Positions 10,021 through 20,546 are shown, counted from the first letter of the stretch. The stretch is DNA of 64,000 nt from Planosporangium thailandense (GCF_011947195.1 NZ_JAATVY010000004.1:248001-312000), one strand, 5' to 3'. A program made the numbers and translations. Notes: generated from the letters alone by a model not told the origin.

Positions 10021-10030
10021 AAGCTGGCGT

Positions 10031-11860
<1,830 letters not shown>

Positions 11861-11906
11861 CGGTGGCCTCCGCGGGGGGTGAGCGTGATGGGGGTCACGG
11901 CCAGTG

Positions 11907-11920
11907 TTACTGAAGAGTAA
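11907..11920. promoter_or_regulatory. Palindrome upstream of fadD, candidate operator
   Basis: TTACTGAAGAGTAA has TTACT and AGTAA arms around four bases. It lies 47 bp upstream of the synthetase start, where a TetR-type fatty-acid regulator could bind. The regulator is not in the immediate neighbourhood, so this assignment is inference. Confidence 0.4.
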
Positions 11921-11954
11921 TTTGTGGCCGCCGCTCTCGGCTAGCCCCTCCTGG

Positions 11955-12587
11955 TCACACGCCGAACGGCGCGTTACGTATGATGCCGATCAATTTCTCG
12001 GGACCCTTGAGATCTACCCGGGCGGCGCGCTGGCGGCCGAAGAAGAACAGCAGCAGCTCGCCCGGATCGCCGCTCACCGTGAGCGCCGGTGCGCCGTCGC
12101 CGACCGTGAACGCGCCGTGTCCGGGCGCTTCGACGCGGGTCGTCGCGCCGACCCGGCGCACCGCGCGGGGAGCCAGCCCCCGCACCCGCTGCCACAGGCG
12201 CTCCGCCAGCCCGGCGTCGAGGGGGCGGGGCCGCCAGCCCGGCCGGCCCCGGCGGACATCCTCGGTGTGGACGAAGAACTCGATCGTGTTCGCGACCTCG
12301 TCGACGGCCGGCAAGTTGAGTGGGCTCCACCACGCGCCGTGGCGGACGAGGTCGACCAGCTCCTCGTACGGGTGGCCGTCGCGGTAGCCGCGCTGCACCC
12401 GCGCCGTCCAGCCGGCCAGCGGTTTCAGCACGATGCCGGGAGCCGCGTCAGGACGGCGCTCGCGCAGCACCACGTGGGCCGCGAGATCGCGCGCGGTCCA
12501 GCCGTCACACAGGGTGGGGGCGTCCGGCCCCGCCGCCAGCAGGGCATCGGCGAGGGCGGAGCGCTCTGTCCGGGCGTACCGGGGCAT
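11955..12587 (-). CDS. TIGR03085-family metal-binding protein
   Basis: The 210-residue product belongs to the actinobacterial group related to the N-terminal domain of mycothiol-dependent maleylpyruvate isomerase (DinB-like four-helix bundle). The conserved TLCDGWTARDLAAHVVLRER segment near the N-terminus and FFVHTEDVRR near residue 105 supply the likely metal-binding histidines. The start is ATG at 12587, since the alignment begins at MPRYARTERSALADAL. The family's reaction is not known. It is a monocistronic gene upstream of a divergent ABC exporter. Confidence 0.8.
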   Translation of the reverse strand: MPRYARTERSALADALLAAGPDAPTLCDGWTARDLAAHVVLRERRPDAAPGIVLKPLAGWTARVQRGYRDGHPYEELVDLVRHGAWWSPLNLPAVDEVANTIEFFVHTEDVRRGRPGWRPRPLDAGLAERLWQRVRGLAPRAVRRVGATTRVEAPGHGAFTVGDGAPALTVSGDPGELLLFFFGRQRAARVDLKGPEKLIGIIRNAPFGV

Positions 12588-12670
12588 GGCCCCATCGTAG
12601 GTGTTGATCATCTGTGAGGACAGACACAGCCGGAAGCTGACGTGCACGGAGGCAGCCGGTTCTGGTAAGG

Positions 12671-14518
12671 ATGGACACCGCGTGTGGTGACTTACCCCAG
12701 GGAGCGGCGTTGGGTGGCGACGGAGTACTCGGCAAGGGTCTTCGGGTACTCGGTCACAGTATCCGTGAGCAGCCGTTGATGTTCACCCTCGGCGTGGTCG
12801 GCAGCGTGCTGTACAGCGTGCTCATCATCGCCGGGGCGTTCGTCGTCGGCGGCGTCGTCGGCCGGGTGGTGGTGCCGGCGGTCGAGCACCGCCACGCGCC
12901 GGCCGCGCCGGTGGCCCTCGGCGCCGGGCTGATCTTCGCCGTCGGCGCCGGCCGGGTCGCCGGACTGTACGGCCGGCGGCTGGGGGCCGGTGCGATGCAG
13001 TACCGCCTCCAGGCCACCTACCGTCGCCGCGTCACCCGCCGGTACCTGGAGCTGCCCGTCGCCTGGCACCACCGGCACGCCACCGGCACCCTGCTGTCGA
13101 ACGCGAACTCCGACGTGGAGGCGGCGTTCTACCCGATCGCGCCGCTGCCGTTCGGCGTCGGCACGGTCGTGATGCTGGTCGTCGCCATCGCGTCGCTGTT
13201 CGTCACCGACTGGGTACTCGCGCTCGTCGGTGTCGCGGTGTTCCTCGCGCTGCTCGGCATGAACGTCACGTACTCGCGGCGGATGTCGCCACGGGTCTCG
13301 GCGGCCCAGCGGCTGCGCGCCGAGGTCTCCGCCGTCGCGCACGAGAGCTTCGACGGCGCGCTCGTGGTCAAGACGATGGGGCGCGAGAGCGAGGAGACGC
13401 AGCGGTTCGCGGCCAAGGCCGGTGAGCTGCGCGACGCGATGATCCGGGTCGGCCGGGTACGCGGACTGTTCGACCCGGCCCTCGACGCGCTGCCCAGCTT
13501 CGGCACCCTCGGCGTGCTGCTGGTCGGGGCCTGGCGGCTGCGCCAGGGCGCGATCGGCGTCAGCGACCTGGTGAGCGTGGCGTTCCTGTTCACGGTGCTG
13601 GCGTTCCCGATCCGCGCGATCGGCTGGGTGCTCGCCGAGCTGCCGCGCGCCGCCGTCGGCTGGGAACGGATCCAGAACGTGCTCACGGCAAGCGGTGACA
13701 TGGCGTACGGCGACGCCGAGCTGCCGGCCAGCCCCAAGCCGGCCGCCCTGAGCTTCGCGCACGTCGACTTCGCTCACCTGGACGGCCAGCCGGTCCTGCA
13801 CGACGTGACCTTCGAAGTACCGGCCGGGCGGACCGTCGCGCTCGTCGGACCCACCGGATCCGGCAAGTCCACCATCGCCTCGCTCGCCGCCCGGCTGGTC
13901 GACCCGGTAGCGGGCACCGTGAGCGTCGACGGCGTCGACGTCTCGACGCTCACCCACGAGTCGCTGGCCGCGACCGTCGCGCTGGTGCCGCAGGTGCCGT
14001 TCGTCTTCGACGACACCGTCCGCGGCAACGTCACCCTCGACCGGCCCGGCGTCGACGACGACGTCGCGTGGCGGGCGCTGCGCACCGCCCAGGCCGAATC
14101 CTTCGTCTCGGCGCTGCCGCACGGCCTCGACACCACGGTGGGGGAGCGCGGCACGACGCTGTCGGGCGGCCAGCGCCAGCGCCTCACCCTGGCCCGGGCG
14201 CTGGCCGGCGGGCCCCGGCTGCTCATCCTCGACGATGCCACCAGCGCGGTCGACCCGCGCGTCGAGGCGGCGATCCTGTCCTCGCTGCGGGAGCGCGAAT
14301 CGGGAACCTCCATCCTGGTGACCGCGTACCGCCGCGCCACCATCGCGCTCGCCGACGAGGTCGTCTACCTCGAACACGGCCGGGTGGTCGCCCACGGCAC
14401 CCACGCCGATCTGCTGGCCACCGTCCCCGGGTACGCCAACCTCGTCACCGCGTACGAGAAGGCCGACGCCGAACGGGAACGCGAGAAGGCCTTCGACGAC
14501 GAGGAGGTCTCCGCGTGA
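12671..14518 (+). CDS. ABC exporter half-transporter, degenerate ATP site
   Basis: The 615-residue protein has an N-terminal six-helix exporter domain (about residues 35-330) and a C-terminal ATPase domain. Walker A is GPTGSGKST and the signature is LSGGQRQR. The Walker B end is ILDDATSAVD, with Asp where the catalytic Glu normally stands, and the H-loop histidine is replaced by Tyr in VTAYRRAT. It therefore probably pairs with the next gene in a heterodimer with one degenerate site. The stop overlaps the next start by 4 bp. The substrate is unknown. Confidence 0.87.
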   Translation: MDTACGDLPQGAALGGDGVLGKGLRVLGHSIREQPLMFTLGVVGSVLYSVLIIAGAFVVGGVVGRVVVPAVEHRHAPAAPVALGAGLIFAVGAGRVAGLYGRRLGAGAMQYRLQATYRRRVTRRYLELPVAWHHRHATGTLLSNANSDVEAAFYPIAPLPFGVGTVVMLVVAIASLFVTDWVLALVGVAVFLALLGMNVTYSRRMSPRVSAAQRLRAEVSAVAHESFDGALVVKTMGRESEETQRFAAKAGELRDAMIRVGRVRGLFDPALDALPSFGTLGVLLVGAWRLRQGAIGVSDLVSVAFLFTVLAFPIRAIGWVLAELPRAAVGWERIQNVLTASGDMAYGDAELPASPKPAALSFAHVDFAHLDGQPVLHDVTFEVPAGRTVALVGPTGSGKSTIASLAARLVDPVAGTVSVDGVDVSTLTHESLAATVALVPQVPFVFDDTVRGNVTLDRPGVDDDVAWRALRTAQAESFVSALPHGLDTTVGERGTTLSGGQRQRLTLARALAGGPRLLILDDATSAVDPRVEAAILSSLRERESGTSILVTAYRRATIALADEVVYLEHGRVVAHGTHADLLATVPGYANLVTAYEKADAEREREKAFDDEEVSA

Positions 14519-16293
14519 CGACGGCTGTGACCGGTGCGTCGACCTGGCGCACCCTGCGGCGTGGCCTCGCCATGTCGCCCGAGCTGCGCACCGGCCTGGC
14601 CGGCACGCTCGTCCTCGCCGTGATCGCGACGGCCGGCCGGGTCGCCGTGCCGATCGCGATCCAGCAGGGCATCGACCGCGGCCTGCCCGCCTCGGGCGGT
14701 GCGAAACTCGGCGTCATCGCCGGGATCGTCGGCCTCACCGCCCTCGTGCTGCTCATGACGATGACCAGCGCGTACCTGATGAACGTGCGCCTGTACACGG
14801 TCAGCGAGACCGCCCTGGCGGCCATCCGGACGCGGACCTTCCGGCACGTCCACGATCTGTCGATGCTGCACCAGCAGAGCGAGCGGCGCGGCTCGCTGGT
14901 CTCCCGGGTTACCGGCGACGTCGACCAGATGAGCCAGTTCCTGCAGTACGGCGGGGTGACGCTGCTCGTCAGCACCGGTCAGCTGACCATCACGACCGTG
15001 GTCATGGCGATCTACTCCTGGCAGCTGACCCTGGTCGTGTACGCGGCGTTCCTCCCGGTCGCGTTCATCATCCGGCTCTTCCAGCGGCGCTTGACCGCCG
15101 CGTACGCGGCCACCCGGGTGCGCGTCGGCGTGATGCTCGCCGCGATCTCCGAGAGCGTCGTCGGCGCCGGTGTGATCCGGGCGTACGGGGTGCGCCGGCG
15201 TACCGAGCGGCGACTCGACGCCGCCATCGAGGACAGCCGCGCGGCGCAGTACGGGGCGCAGCGCATCAGCGTCAACGCCTCCACGGTCGGCGAGTGGGCC
15301 TCCGGGCTCGCGATGGCCGGCGTGGTGATCGTGGGCGTCGCGCTGGGCGTGGGCGGCCACCTCAGCGTCGGGCGGCTCACCGCGTTCCTCTTCCTGGTCA
15401 ACCTGTTCGTCCAGCCGGTGCAGATCTCCACCGAGGTGCTCAACGACGCCCAGAACGCGCTCGCCGGCTGGCGCCGCGTCCTCGACGTGCTCGACCAGCA
15501 GCCCGACGTGGCCGACCCCGGCGAGGCCGGCCGGGACCTGCCGCCCGGCCCGATCGACGTCGTCTTCGAGCACGTCCACTTCGCCTATCCCGGTGGACCC
15601 GAAGTGCTCAGCGACGTCGACCTCGCGATCGCCGCGCAGACCCGGGTGGCGGTCGTCGGCGAGACCGGCAGCGGCAAGACCACCTTCGCGAAGCTGCTGA
15701 CCCGGCTGATGGATCCCACCACGGGTGCGGTGCTGCTGTCCGGCGTACCGCTGACGGACGTGCGGTTCGCCTCGCTGCGCCGCCGCGTCGTGATGGTGCC
15801 GCAGGACGGCTTCCTGTTCGACGCGAGCGTCGCCGACAACGTGCGCTTCGCCCGGCCCGAGCTGAGCGACGAGGATCTGTACCTCGCCTTCGAGGAGCTG
15901 GGGCTCGCCGACTGGGTGGACGGGCTCCCCGCCGGGCTGTCCACCCAGGTCGGGGAGCGGGGTGAGGCGCTGTCGGTCGGGGAGCGCCAGCTGGTCGCGC
16001 TCGCCCGGGCGTACGTGGCCGACCCCGACCTCCTCGTCCTCGACGAGGCGACCAGCGCCGTCGACCCGGCGACCGAGGTACGGCTGCAGCGGACCCTCGA
16101 CGCGGTCACCCGCGGCCGGACCACGATCGCCATCGCGCACCGGCTGTCCACCGCGCAGTCCGCCGACGAGGTGCTCGTCGTCGACGCCGGCCGGGTGGTC
16201 CAGCGCGGCCCGCACGACGACCTCGTACGCGATCCCGGCTCGGTGTACGGGCGGCTGTACGCGTCCTGGCTGGAGCAGACCCGGTCGTCGTAA
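14515..16293 (+). CDS. ABC exporter half-transporter, canonical partner
   Basis: The 592-residue product begins with GTG at 14515 inside the stop region of the preceding gene. It has a membrane domain (about residues 20-310) and an ATPase domain with Walker A GETGSGKTT, Walker B LLVLDEATSAVD with the catalytic Glu, and the H-loop IAHRLST. Its signature is LSVGERQ instead of LSGGQ. Complementary defects in the two partners are typical of heterodimeric exporters, in which only one composite site is fully active. Multidrug or lipid export is possible, but no substrate evidence is present. Confidence 0.88.
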   Translation: MTTAVTGASTWRTLRRGLAMSPELRTGLAGTLVLAVIATAGRVAVPIAIQQGIDRGLPASGGAKLGVIAGIVGLTALVLLMTMTSAYLMNVRLYTVSETALAAIRTRTFRHVHDLSMLHQQSERRGSLVSRVTGDVDQMSQFLQYGGVTLLVSTGQLTITTVVMAIYSWQLTLVVYAAFLPVAFIIRLFQRRLTAAYAATRVRVGVMLAAISESVVGAGVIRAYGVRRRTERRLDAAIEDSRAAQYGAQRISVNASTVGEWASGLAMAGVVIVGVALGVGGHLSVGRLTAFLFLVNLFVQPVQISTEVLNDAQNALAGWRRVLDVLDQQPDVADPGEAGRDLPPGPIDVVFEHVHFAYPGGPEVLSDVDLAIAAQTRVAVVGETGSGKTTFAKLLTRLMDPTTGAVLLSGVPLTDVRFASLRRRVVMVPQDGFLFDASVADNVRFARPELSDEDLYLAFEELGLADWVDGLPAGLSTQVGERGEALSVGERQLVALARAYVADPDLLVLDEATSAVDPATEVRLQRTLDAVTRGRTTIAIAHRLSTAQSADEVLVVDAGRVVQRGPHDDLVRDPGSVYGRLYASWLEQTRSS

Positions 16294-16343
16294 TCAGCGG
16301 CAAAACACCGCGGAGTCTTGCCACAAAGGTGCACGCTTGGGGC

Positions 16344-16865
16344 ATGTCACTCAGGCGCTCCCGCGGCTACCCGGCCACCGAGGCCGGGTACGACGGTTAC
16401 GACGAGTACGACGAGGACCTCGCCCCGACTCCGGCCGAACCCGTCCGCCGCTCCGCGCCGGCGTCGGTGCGCGTGGCCGCCCTCGTCGGGTACCTGGCCG
16501 GGCTCGCCCTCATCGCGATCGGCGCCGGGGCGTGGACGGTCTGGGCCGGCGGTGACCAGGCGCTCGGCGTGGACCGGATGGGCCTGCTCGGCGCCGACCT
16601 GCGCGACGTGGGCCCGGCCGGGGGACTGGTGTACGTCTTCGCCGGCCTGCTCGTGCTCGCGGTCGCGCGCCGGCTGCACCGGGGCCGGCAGTGGGTACGC
16701 GTCCTCGTGGTCGCCGGGTGCCTCCTGAGCATCGGCGTCACGCTCTACGTCGGGCTGGTCGGGCGCGGCGGCGTGAACGTGTTCGCCGGGCTCGTCCTGC
16801 CGGTGGTCTACGTGGTGCTGCTCAACCTGCCGACGGCCCGGTCCTGGTATCGCGACCGCTACTGA
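16344..16865 (+). CDS. Unidentified membrane protein
   Basis: The product of about 173 residues has an acidic, Tyr/Asp-rich N-terminus of about 40 residues followed by four hydrophobic segments, ending close to the positively charged YRDRY. The ATG at 16344 is preferred, although a GTG lies 15 bases upstream. It follows the ABC exporter pair by about 50 bp, so it may be cotranscribed. It overlaps the end of the convergent TetR gene by 7 bp. I do not recognise the family. Confidence 0.7.
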   Translation: MSLRRSRGYPATEAGYDGYDEYDEDLAPTPAEPVRRSAPASVRVAALVGYLAGLALIAIGAGAWTVWAGGDQALGVDRMGLLGADLRDVGPAGGLVYVFAGLLVLAVARRLHRGRQWVRVLVVAGCLLSIGVTLYVGLVGRGGVNVFAGLVLPVVYVVLLNLPTARSWYRDRY

Positions 16866-17452
16866 TCGAGCGGGCCGCTGAGGTACCGCTGGATCGTCGG
16901 CCCGACCGTCGCCACCAGCGTCTCCCGGGGCGCGGTGGCGAGTGGTTCGAGCTTGATGATGTAGCGGGCCATGATCAGCCCCATCAGCTGCGACGCGACC
17001 AAGGACGCCCGAAGCGGCGCTTCCGTGGGGTCGAGATCGAGCTTGGCGATGACCCGGCGCAGGATCTGCGTGGTGATGAACTCCCGCAGCATCCGCGCCG
17101 ACCAGTCGTGACTGACGGCGCTGCGTACCAGCGCGGCCGCTGAAGTGCCGGCGGGGGAGTCCCAGACGGTCAGGAACATCCGGACCAGGCGTTCGCCGAT
17201 CCCGGCCAACCCGCCGGAGACGACCTGGTCGATCGCCTTGCCCGGGTCGATCGGCGCCTCCATGGCCGTGAGGAACAGCTTGTCCTTCGCGCCGAAGTAG
17301 TGGTGGACCAGCGCCGGGTCGACCCCGGCGGTGGTCGCGATCTGCCGGATCGAGGCCTTGTCGTAGCCGCGTTCGGCGAACGCCTGCCGGGCCGCCGCCA
17401 GGATCGCCTCCCGGGTGTCCTGGTTGCCGGGCCGCCGTCCGGTGCGGGGCAT
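16859..17452 (-). CDS. TetR-family transcriptional regulator
   Basis: The 197-residue protein has an N-terminal helix-turn-helix (REAILAAARQAFAERGYDK through IRQIATTAGVDPALVHHYF) and a divergent ligand-binding domain. The start is ATG at 17452, giving MPRTGRRPG. It lies 29 bp downstream of an ABC-2 permease gene and on the same strand, so it is probably the last gene of a drug-efflux operon that it represses. A palindrome at 18967-18980, ahead of the first gene of that operon, is a candidate operator. Confidence 0.87.
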   Translation of the reverse strand: MPRTGRRPGNQDTREAILAAARQAFAERGYDKASIRQIATTAGVDPALVHHYFGAKDKLFLTAMEAPIDPGKAIDQVVSGGLAGIGERLVRMFLTVWDSPAGTSAAALVRSAVSHDWSARMLREFITTQILRRVIAKLDLDPTEAPLRASLVASQLMGLIMARYIIKLEPLATAPRETLVATVGPTIQRYLSGPLDQ

Positions 17453-17481
17453 GCCTCTCCTTGGTGTTTCCTGGTCGCCGG

Positions 17482-18219
17482 CTATGCGGTGCGTCGGCGC
17501 AATGTTGCCGCGCCGAGCAGCAGGGCGACCACGATGCAGCCGACCACGACGGTCACGTCCCGCCACATCGTGGCGGTGGCGTCGGCGTGGTGGCTCACCT
17601 CGATGAGCGCGTCCACCGCGTACGTCATCGGCATCACATTACTGATCTTCTCCAACCAGCCCGCCATCTGGTCGCGGGGCCAGATCAGGCCGCACAGCAG
17701 CAGTTGCGGCAGGACGAAGGCGGGCATGAACTGCACGGCCTGGAACTCGCTGCGGGCGAACGCGCTGACCAGCAGCCCGATCGCCATGCCGAGAACGGCG
17801 TTGGCGATGGCGAGCCCGGCAACGGTCCAGGCGCTGCCGGCGGTGGTGAGGTCGAGCAGCGCGTACGCCAGCCCGGCCGCCACCGCCGCCTGCACCGCGG
17901 CGGCGAGGGCGAACGCCAGCGCGTACCCGAAAAGCAGGTCGAGCTTGTGCGCGGGCGTGGTGAGCAGACGTTCGAGGGTGCCGGTGGTCCGCTCGCGCAG
18001 CATGGCGACGCTGGTGACCAGGAACATCGCGACGAAGGGGAAGACCCCGAGCATGATCACGCCGACCCGGTCGAAGATGGCCGGCTGCGAGTCGAAGACG
18101 TAGCGCATCAGCGTCAGCAGCAGCGCCGGCACCACCAGCAGCAGGCCGATGGTGCGCGGGTCGTGGCGTAGTTGACGCAGGATGCGCGCGGTCGTGTGCA
18201 GGGTGATCCGGGCCGACAT
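17482..18219 (-). CDS. ABC-2 type permease
   Basis: The 245-residue membrane protein has six hydrophobic segments and the ABC-2 pattern, including RERTTGTLERLLTTPAHKLD after the second helix and VMPMTYAVDAL near the end. It should form the channel for the ATPase encoded directly upstream, whose stop overlaps its ATG. Proteins of this arrangement export drugs or polyketides; the substrate here is not known. The TetR gene follows. Confidence 0.88.
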   Translation of the reverse strand: MSARITLHTTARILRQLRHDPRTIGLLLVVPALLLTLMRYVFDSQPAIFDRVGVIMLGVFPFVAMFLVTSVAMLRERTTGTLERLLTTPAHKLDLLFGYALAFALAAAVQAAVAAGLAYALLDLTTAGSAWTVAGLAIANAVLGMAIGLLVSAFARSEFQAVQFMPAFVLPQLLLCGLIWPRDQMAGWLEKISNVMPMTYAVDALIEVSHHADATATMWRDVTVVVGCIVVALLLGAATLRRRTA

Positions 18220-18950
18220 CAGGGGCTCACCTTCTCCTGGTTCTCCCGGGCGAGGACGAGGCGCAGGAAAGCCTCGTCCAGGTCGTCGGTGCCGGTGGCG
18301 GCGCGCACCGCGGCCGGCGTGTCGTCGGCGACGATGCGGCCGTCCCGGATGAGGATCAGCCGGTCGCAGCGGCCGGCCTCGTCCATGACGTGGCTGGACA
18401 CCAGCAGCGTGGTCCCGGCCTCGGCGAGGGCGTGGAACTGCTGCCACAGGTCGTTGCGCAGGACCGGGTCCTGGCCGACGGTCGGCTCGTCGAGCACGAG
18501 CAGGCCCGGCCGGGAGATCAGGGCGCAGGCCAGCGACGCCCGGGCCCGCTGCCCGCCGGACAGGGTGGTGACGAGTTGGTCGCCCGCCTGCCTGAGCCCT
18601 ACGTCGGCGATCGCCCGGTCGGCCTCGCGCGGGCCGACGCCGTAGAGGGAGGCGAAGTACCGGGCGTTCTCCCGGACGGTCAGATCGGCGTAGATGCTGG
18701 GCGCCTGGGTCACGTAGCCGACCGTGTGTCGAAGCGACGGACTGCCGGCGGGCCGGCCGAGCACGGTCACGCTGCCCGACCTGATCTTCTGCACGCCGAC
18801 GACGCAGCGCATCAGTGTGGTCTTGCCGCTGCCGCTCGGGCCGAGCAGCCCGGTGACGCTGCCTGGCGGGACAGCGCAGCTCAGGCCGTGGAGCACCGGG
18901 CGCCTGCCGCGCGTGACGACCAGTTCGTCGATCACGACCGCGTTCTCCAT
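18219..18950 (-). CDS. ABC transporter ATP-binding protein
   Basis: The 243-residue ATPase has Walker A GPSGSGKTT, signature LSGGQRAR, Walker B LLVLDEPTVGQD and the H-loop in VSSHVMDEA. The start is ATG at 18950, matching the family N-terminus ENAVVIDELVVTRG. It energises the ABC-2 permease encoded immediately downstream. It diverges from a MerR regulator gene; the spacer holds two separate inverted repeats. The pair resembles DrrA/DrrB-type exporters. Confidence 0.9.
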   Translation of the reverse strand: MENAVVIDELVVTRGRRPVLHGLSCAVPPGSVTGLLGPSGSGKTTLMRCVVGVQKIRSGSVTVLGRPAGSPSLRHTVGYVTQAPSIYADLTVRENARYFASLYGVGPREADRAIADVGLRQAGDQLVTTLSGGQRARASLACALISRPGLLVLDEPTVGQDPVLRNDLWQQFHALAEAGTTLLVSSHVMDEAGRCDRLILIRDGRIVADDTPAAVRAATGTDDLDEAFLRLVLARENQEKVSP

Positions 18951-18966
18951 GGTGGTCTCCGATAAG

Positions 18967-18980
18967 TCAACGAGTGTTGA
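18967..18980. promoter_or_regulatory. Inverted repeat, candidate TetR operator
   Basis: TCAAC and GTTGA form perfect arms around GAGT, 17 bp upstream of the ATPase gene start. The last gene of that operon encodes a TetR regulator, which would bind such a site. This is inference from position and symmetry. Confidence 0.4.
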
Positions 18981-19019
18981 AATCGACGGTAGATGAATTC
19001 CGGACGCGGCGCAAGCGAG

Positions 19020-19040
19020 TTGACTTAGAGTGCACTCGAA
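19020..19040 (+). promoter_or_regulatory. MerR-type promoter with palindrome
   Basis: A TTGACT -35 box (19020-19025) is followed at once by TTAGAGTGCACTCGAA, with the palindrome GAGTGCACTC at 19028-19037. MerR-type activators bind such repeats in the spacer of promoters with 19-bp spacing. A 19-bp spacer would put the -10 at 19045-19050, just before the GTG at 19058. Confidence 0.55.
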
Positions 19041-19057
19041 GCGGGAGGCTGACGTTT

Positions 19058-19426
19058 GTGGAGACAGCGATGAACACGGCACTGACCGTCAGCGAGGCGG
19101 CGGCGCGCTTCGGCCTGACCGCGCACACGCTTCGCTGGTACGAGCAGGTCGGCCTGGTCGACCCGGTACCGCGTGACGGGGCGGGGCGGCGGCGCTACGC
19201 CGAGGCCGACCTCAACCGGCTGGCGTTCCTGACCCGCCTGCGCACGACCGGGATGCCGGTACGCGAGATGCTGCGGTACGTCGAGCTGGCGCGGCTGGGG
19301 TCGGAGACGGAAGCGGCGCGCCGGGCGCTCCTCGAGGCGCACCGGCGCCGGGTGCTCGCCCGGATCGCCGATCTGGAGGCCGACCTGGAGGTGATCGACC
19401 GCAAGATCGCTTCTTATGGATCCTGA
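19058..19426 (+). CDS. MerR-family transcriptional regulator
   Basis: The 122-residue protein has a MerR winged helix (LTVSEAAARFGLTAHTLRWY, then EQVGLVDP) and a C-terminal coiled-coil dimerisation helix (about residues 75-118), without a large effector domain or cysteine cluster. The start is GTG at 19058, behind GGGAGG; ATG at 19070 is an alternative. A MerR-type promoter palindrome lies directly upstream, so it probably regulates itself. Whether it also affects the divergent ABC operon is unknown. A stem-loop repeat follows its stop. Confidence 0.87.
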   Translation: METAMNTALTVSEAAARFGLTAHTLRWYEQVGLVDPVPRDGAGRRRYAEADLNRLAFLTRLRTTGMPVREMLRYVELARLGSETEAARRALLEAHRRRVLARIADLEADLEVIDRKIASYGS

Positions 19427-19433
19427 TCTCTGC

Positions 19434-19481
19434 GATCTTGGGGATTTTGACACCGTATTCGATGGCAAAATCCCCAAGATC
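19434..19481. repeat. Stem-loop repeat, copy 1
   Basis: GATCTTGGGGATTTTG (19434-19449) pairs perfectly with CAAAATCCCCAAGATC (19466-19481) around a 16-base loop containing ACCGTATTCGAT. A near-identical copy lies at 20499-20546. This copy lies between the convergent ends of the merR-like gene and the next gene, where it could terminate transcription both ways. Confidence 0.75.
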
Positions 19482-19489
19482 TGCCGGTT

Positions 19490-20431
19490 TCAGGCGGATC
19501 GCCATCCGGCTGCGCTCAGCGCCGCGCGCATCTGCGTCGCCACCTCGTCGGGACGGCGCGCCACGACCCAGGCCGGGAAGCGGAGGACGCGGTCACCCCG
19601 TATCCAGAGGTCATTTTGCCGCCGCATGTCCGCCCACCACGTGCGGACCTCCAGGTGGAAGGAGCCGTCGACTTCGACGTGCACCCGCCACCCGCTCCAG
19701 TACGCGTCCAGGTACCGCCGTCGGCCGCTCGTGTCCGTCCGCTCCGTCTGCTGATCCGGCAACGGCAGTCCGAACCGCCGGCACAGCTTGACCAGGTCCA
19801 CTTCGGTCAGCGAATGCGCGCCGCCGGCGGCATACCGCGCGGTCTCGAGGACGAGTGCCCGCCGCCGGCTGCGGGTCAGCGCGGCGACCACCGACTCGAT
19901 CTCTTCTCTCGACACCCGTCGCTGCTGGAACGCCGCGGCCACGACGGCGCGCGCGTCACCGTCGGTACGTGCCCACGCTGCGGCGTCGACGACGGCCCTG
20001 GCCATCGTGGTGCGCGGCGGAGCGCCCGGCCGTACGTGATCCGGCGGGAGCACCTCGGTGCGGTGGATGCGCACGCCGGCTCTCCGCCCGACCTGCCGGT
20101 GCCCGGGCACGAGGAGGTCGATGGCCCCGGCGTCGAACCCCCGCAGTCCGCCGAGCGCGGCAGCGGTGGCGCCGGCGCAGACCGCGCCGTCACCGACGTC
20201 CAGAACCGCGACCCACAACCGCTGCGACCGGGTCAGCGGACCGTTGTGCGCGACCACCACGCCCCGTCCGGCGCGTTGCCAGCGGCCGCTGCGCAACAGG
20301 TTCTGCAACGAGCCCCGGCCGACCTCGGCAAGCGCCTGTTCCCGACTGAGCACCTGGCACTGCTGGTAGAGCAGCCAGTCCAGCTCCGGGGCATCGCGGG
20401 CGGGAAGGGGAGACGCGTCGTCGGCGTACAT
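19490..20431 (-). CDS. DUF559-type (Vsr-like) endonuclease-domain protein
   Basis: The 313-residue product has a C-terminal Vsr/DUF559-like domain: YLDAYWSGWRVHVEVDGS, with the Asp and Glu-Val-Asp of the restriction-endonuclease-like fold, then DMRRQNDLWIRGDRVLRFP. The N-terminal part (about residues 10-170, with SLQNLLRSGRWQRAGRGV) resembles the AbiEi-type helix-turn-helix region common in these actinobacterial proteins. The start is ATG at 20431. Its cellular role is not known. The gene is bracketed by two copies of the same stem-loop repeat. Confidence 0.75.
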   Translation of the reverse strand: MYADDASPLPARDAPELDWLLYQQCQVLSREQALAEVGRGSLQNLLRSGRWQRAGRGVVVAHNGPLTRSQRLWVAVLDVGDGAVCAGATAAALGGLRGFDAGAIDLLVPGHRQVGRRAGVRIHRTEVLPPDHVRPGAPPRTTMARAVVDAAAWARTDGDARAVVAAAFQQRRVSREEIESVVAALTRSRRRALVLETARYAAGGAHSLTEVDLVKLCRRFGLPLPDQQTERTDTSGRRRYLDAYWSGWRVHVEVDGSFHLEVRTWWADMRRQNDLWIRGDRVLRFPAWVVARRPDEVATQMRAALSAAGWRSA

Positions 20432-20498
20432 CCGATCGAGTGTCGTGGTTCGCGACGGGCGCCGCGGTCCCCCTGTGGACAACTGTGCCGACCACCTA

Positions 20499-20546
20499 GA
20501 TCTTGGGGATCTTGACACCGTATTCGATGTCAAAATCCCCAAGATT
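20499..20546. repeat. Stem-loop repeat, copy 2
   Basis: GATCTTGGGGATCTTGAC (20499-20516) pairs with GTCAAAATCCCCAAGATT (20529-20546) apart from one internal and one terminal mismatch. The loop ACCGTATTCGAT is identical to that of copy 1 at 19434-19481. It lies between the end of the gene at 20565 and the start of the endonuclease-like gene. Confidence 0.75.
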
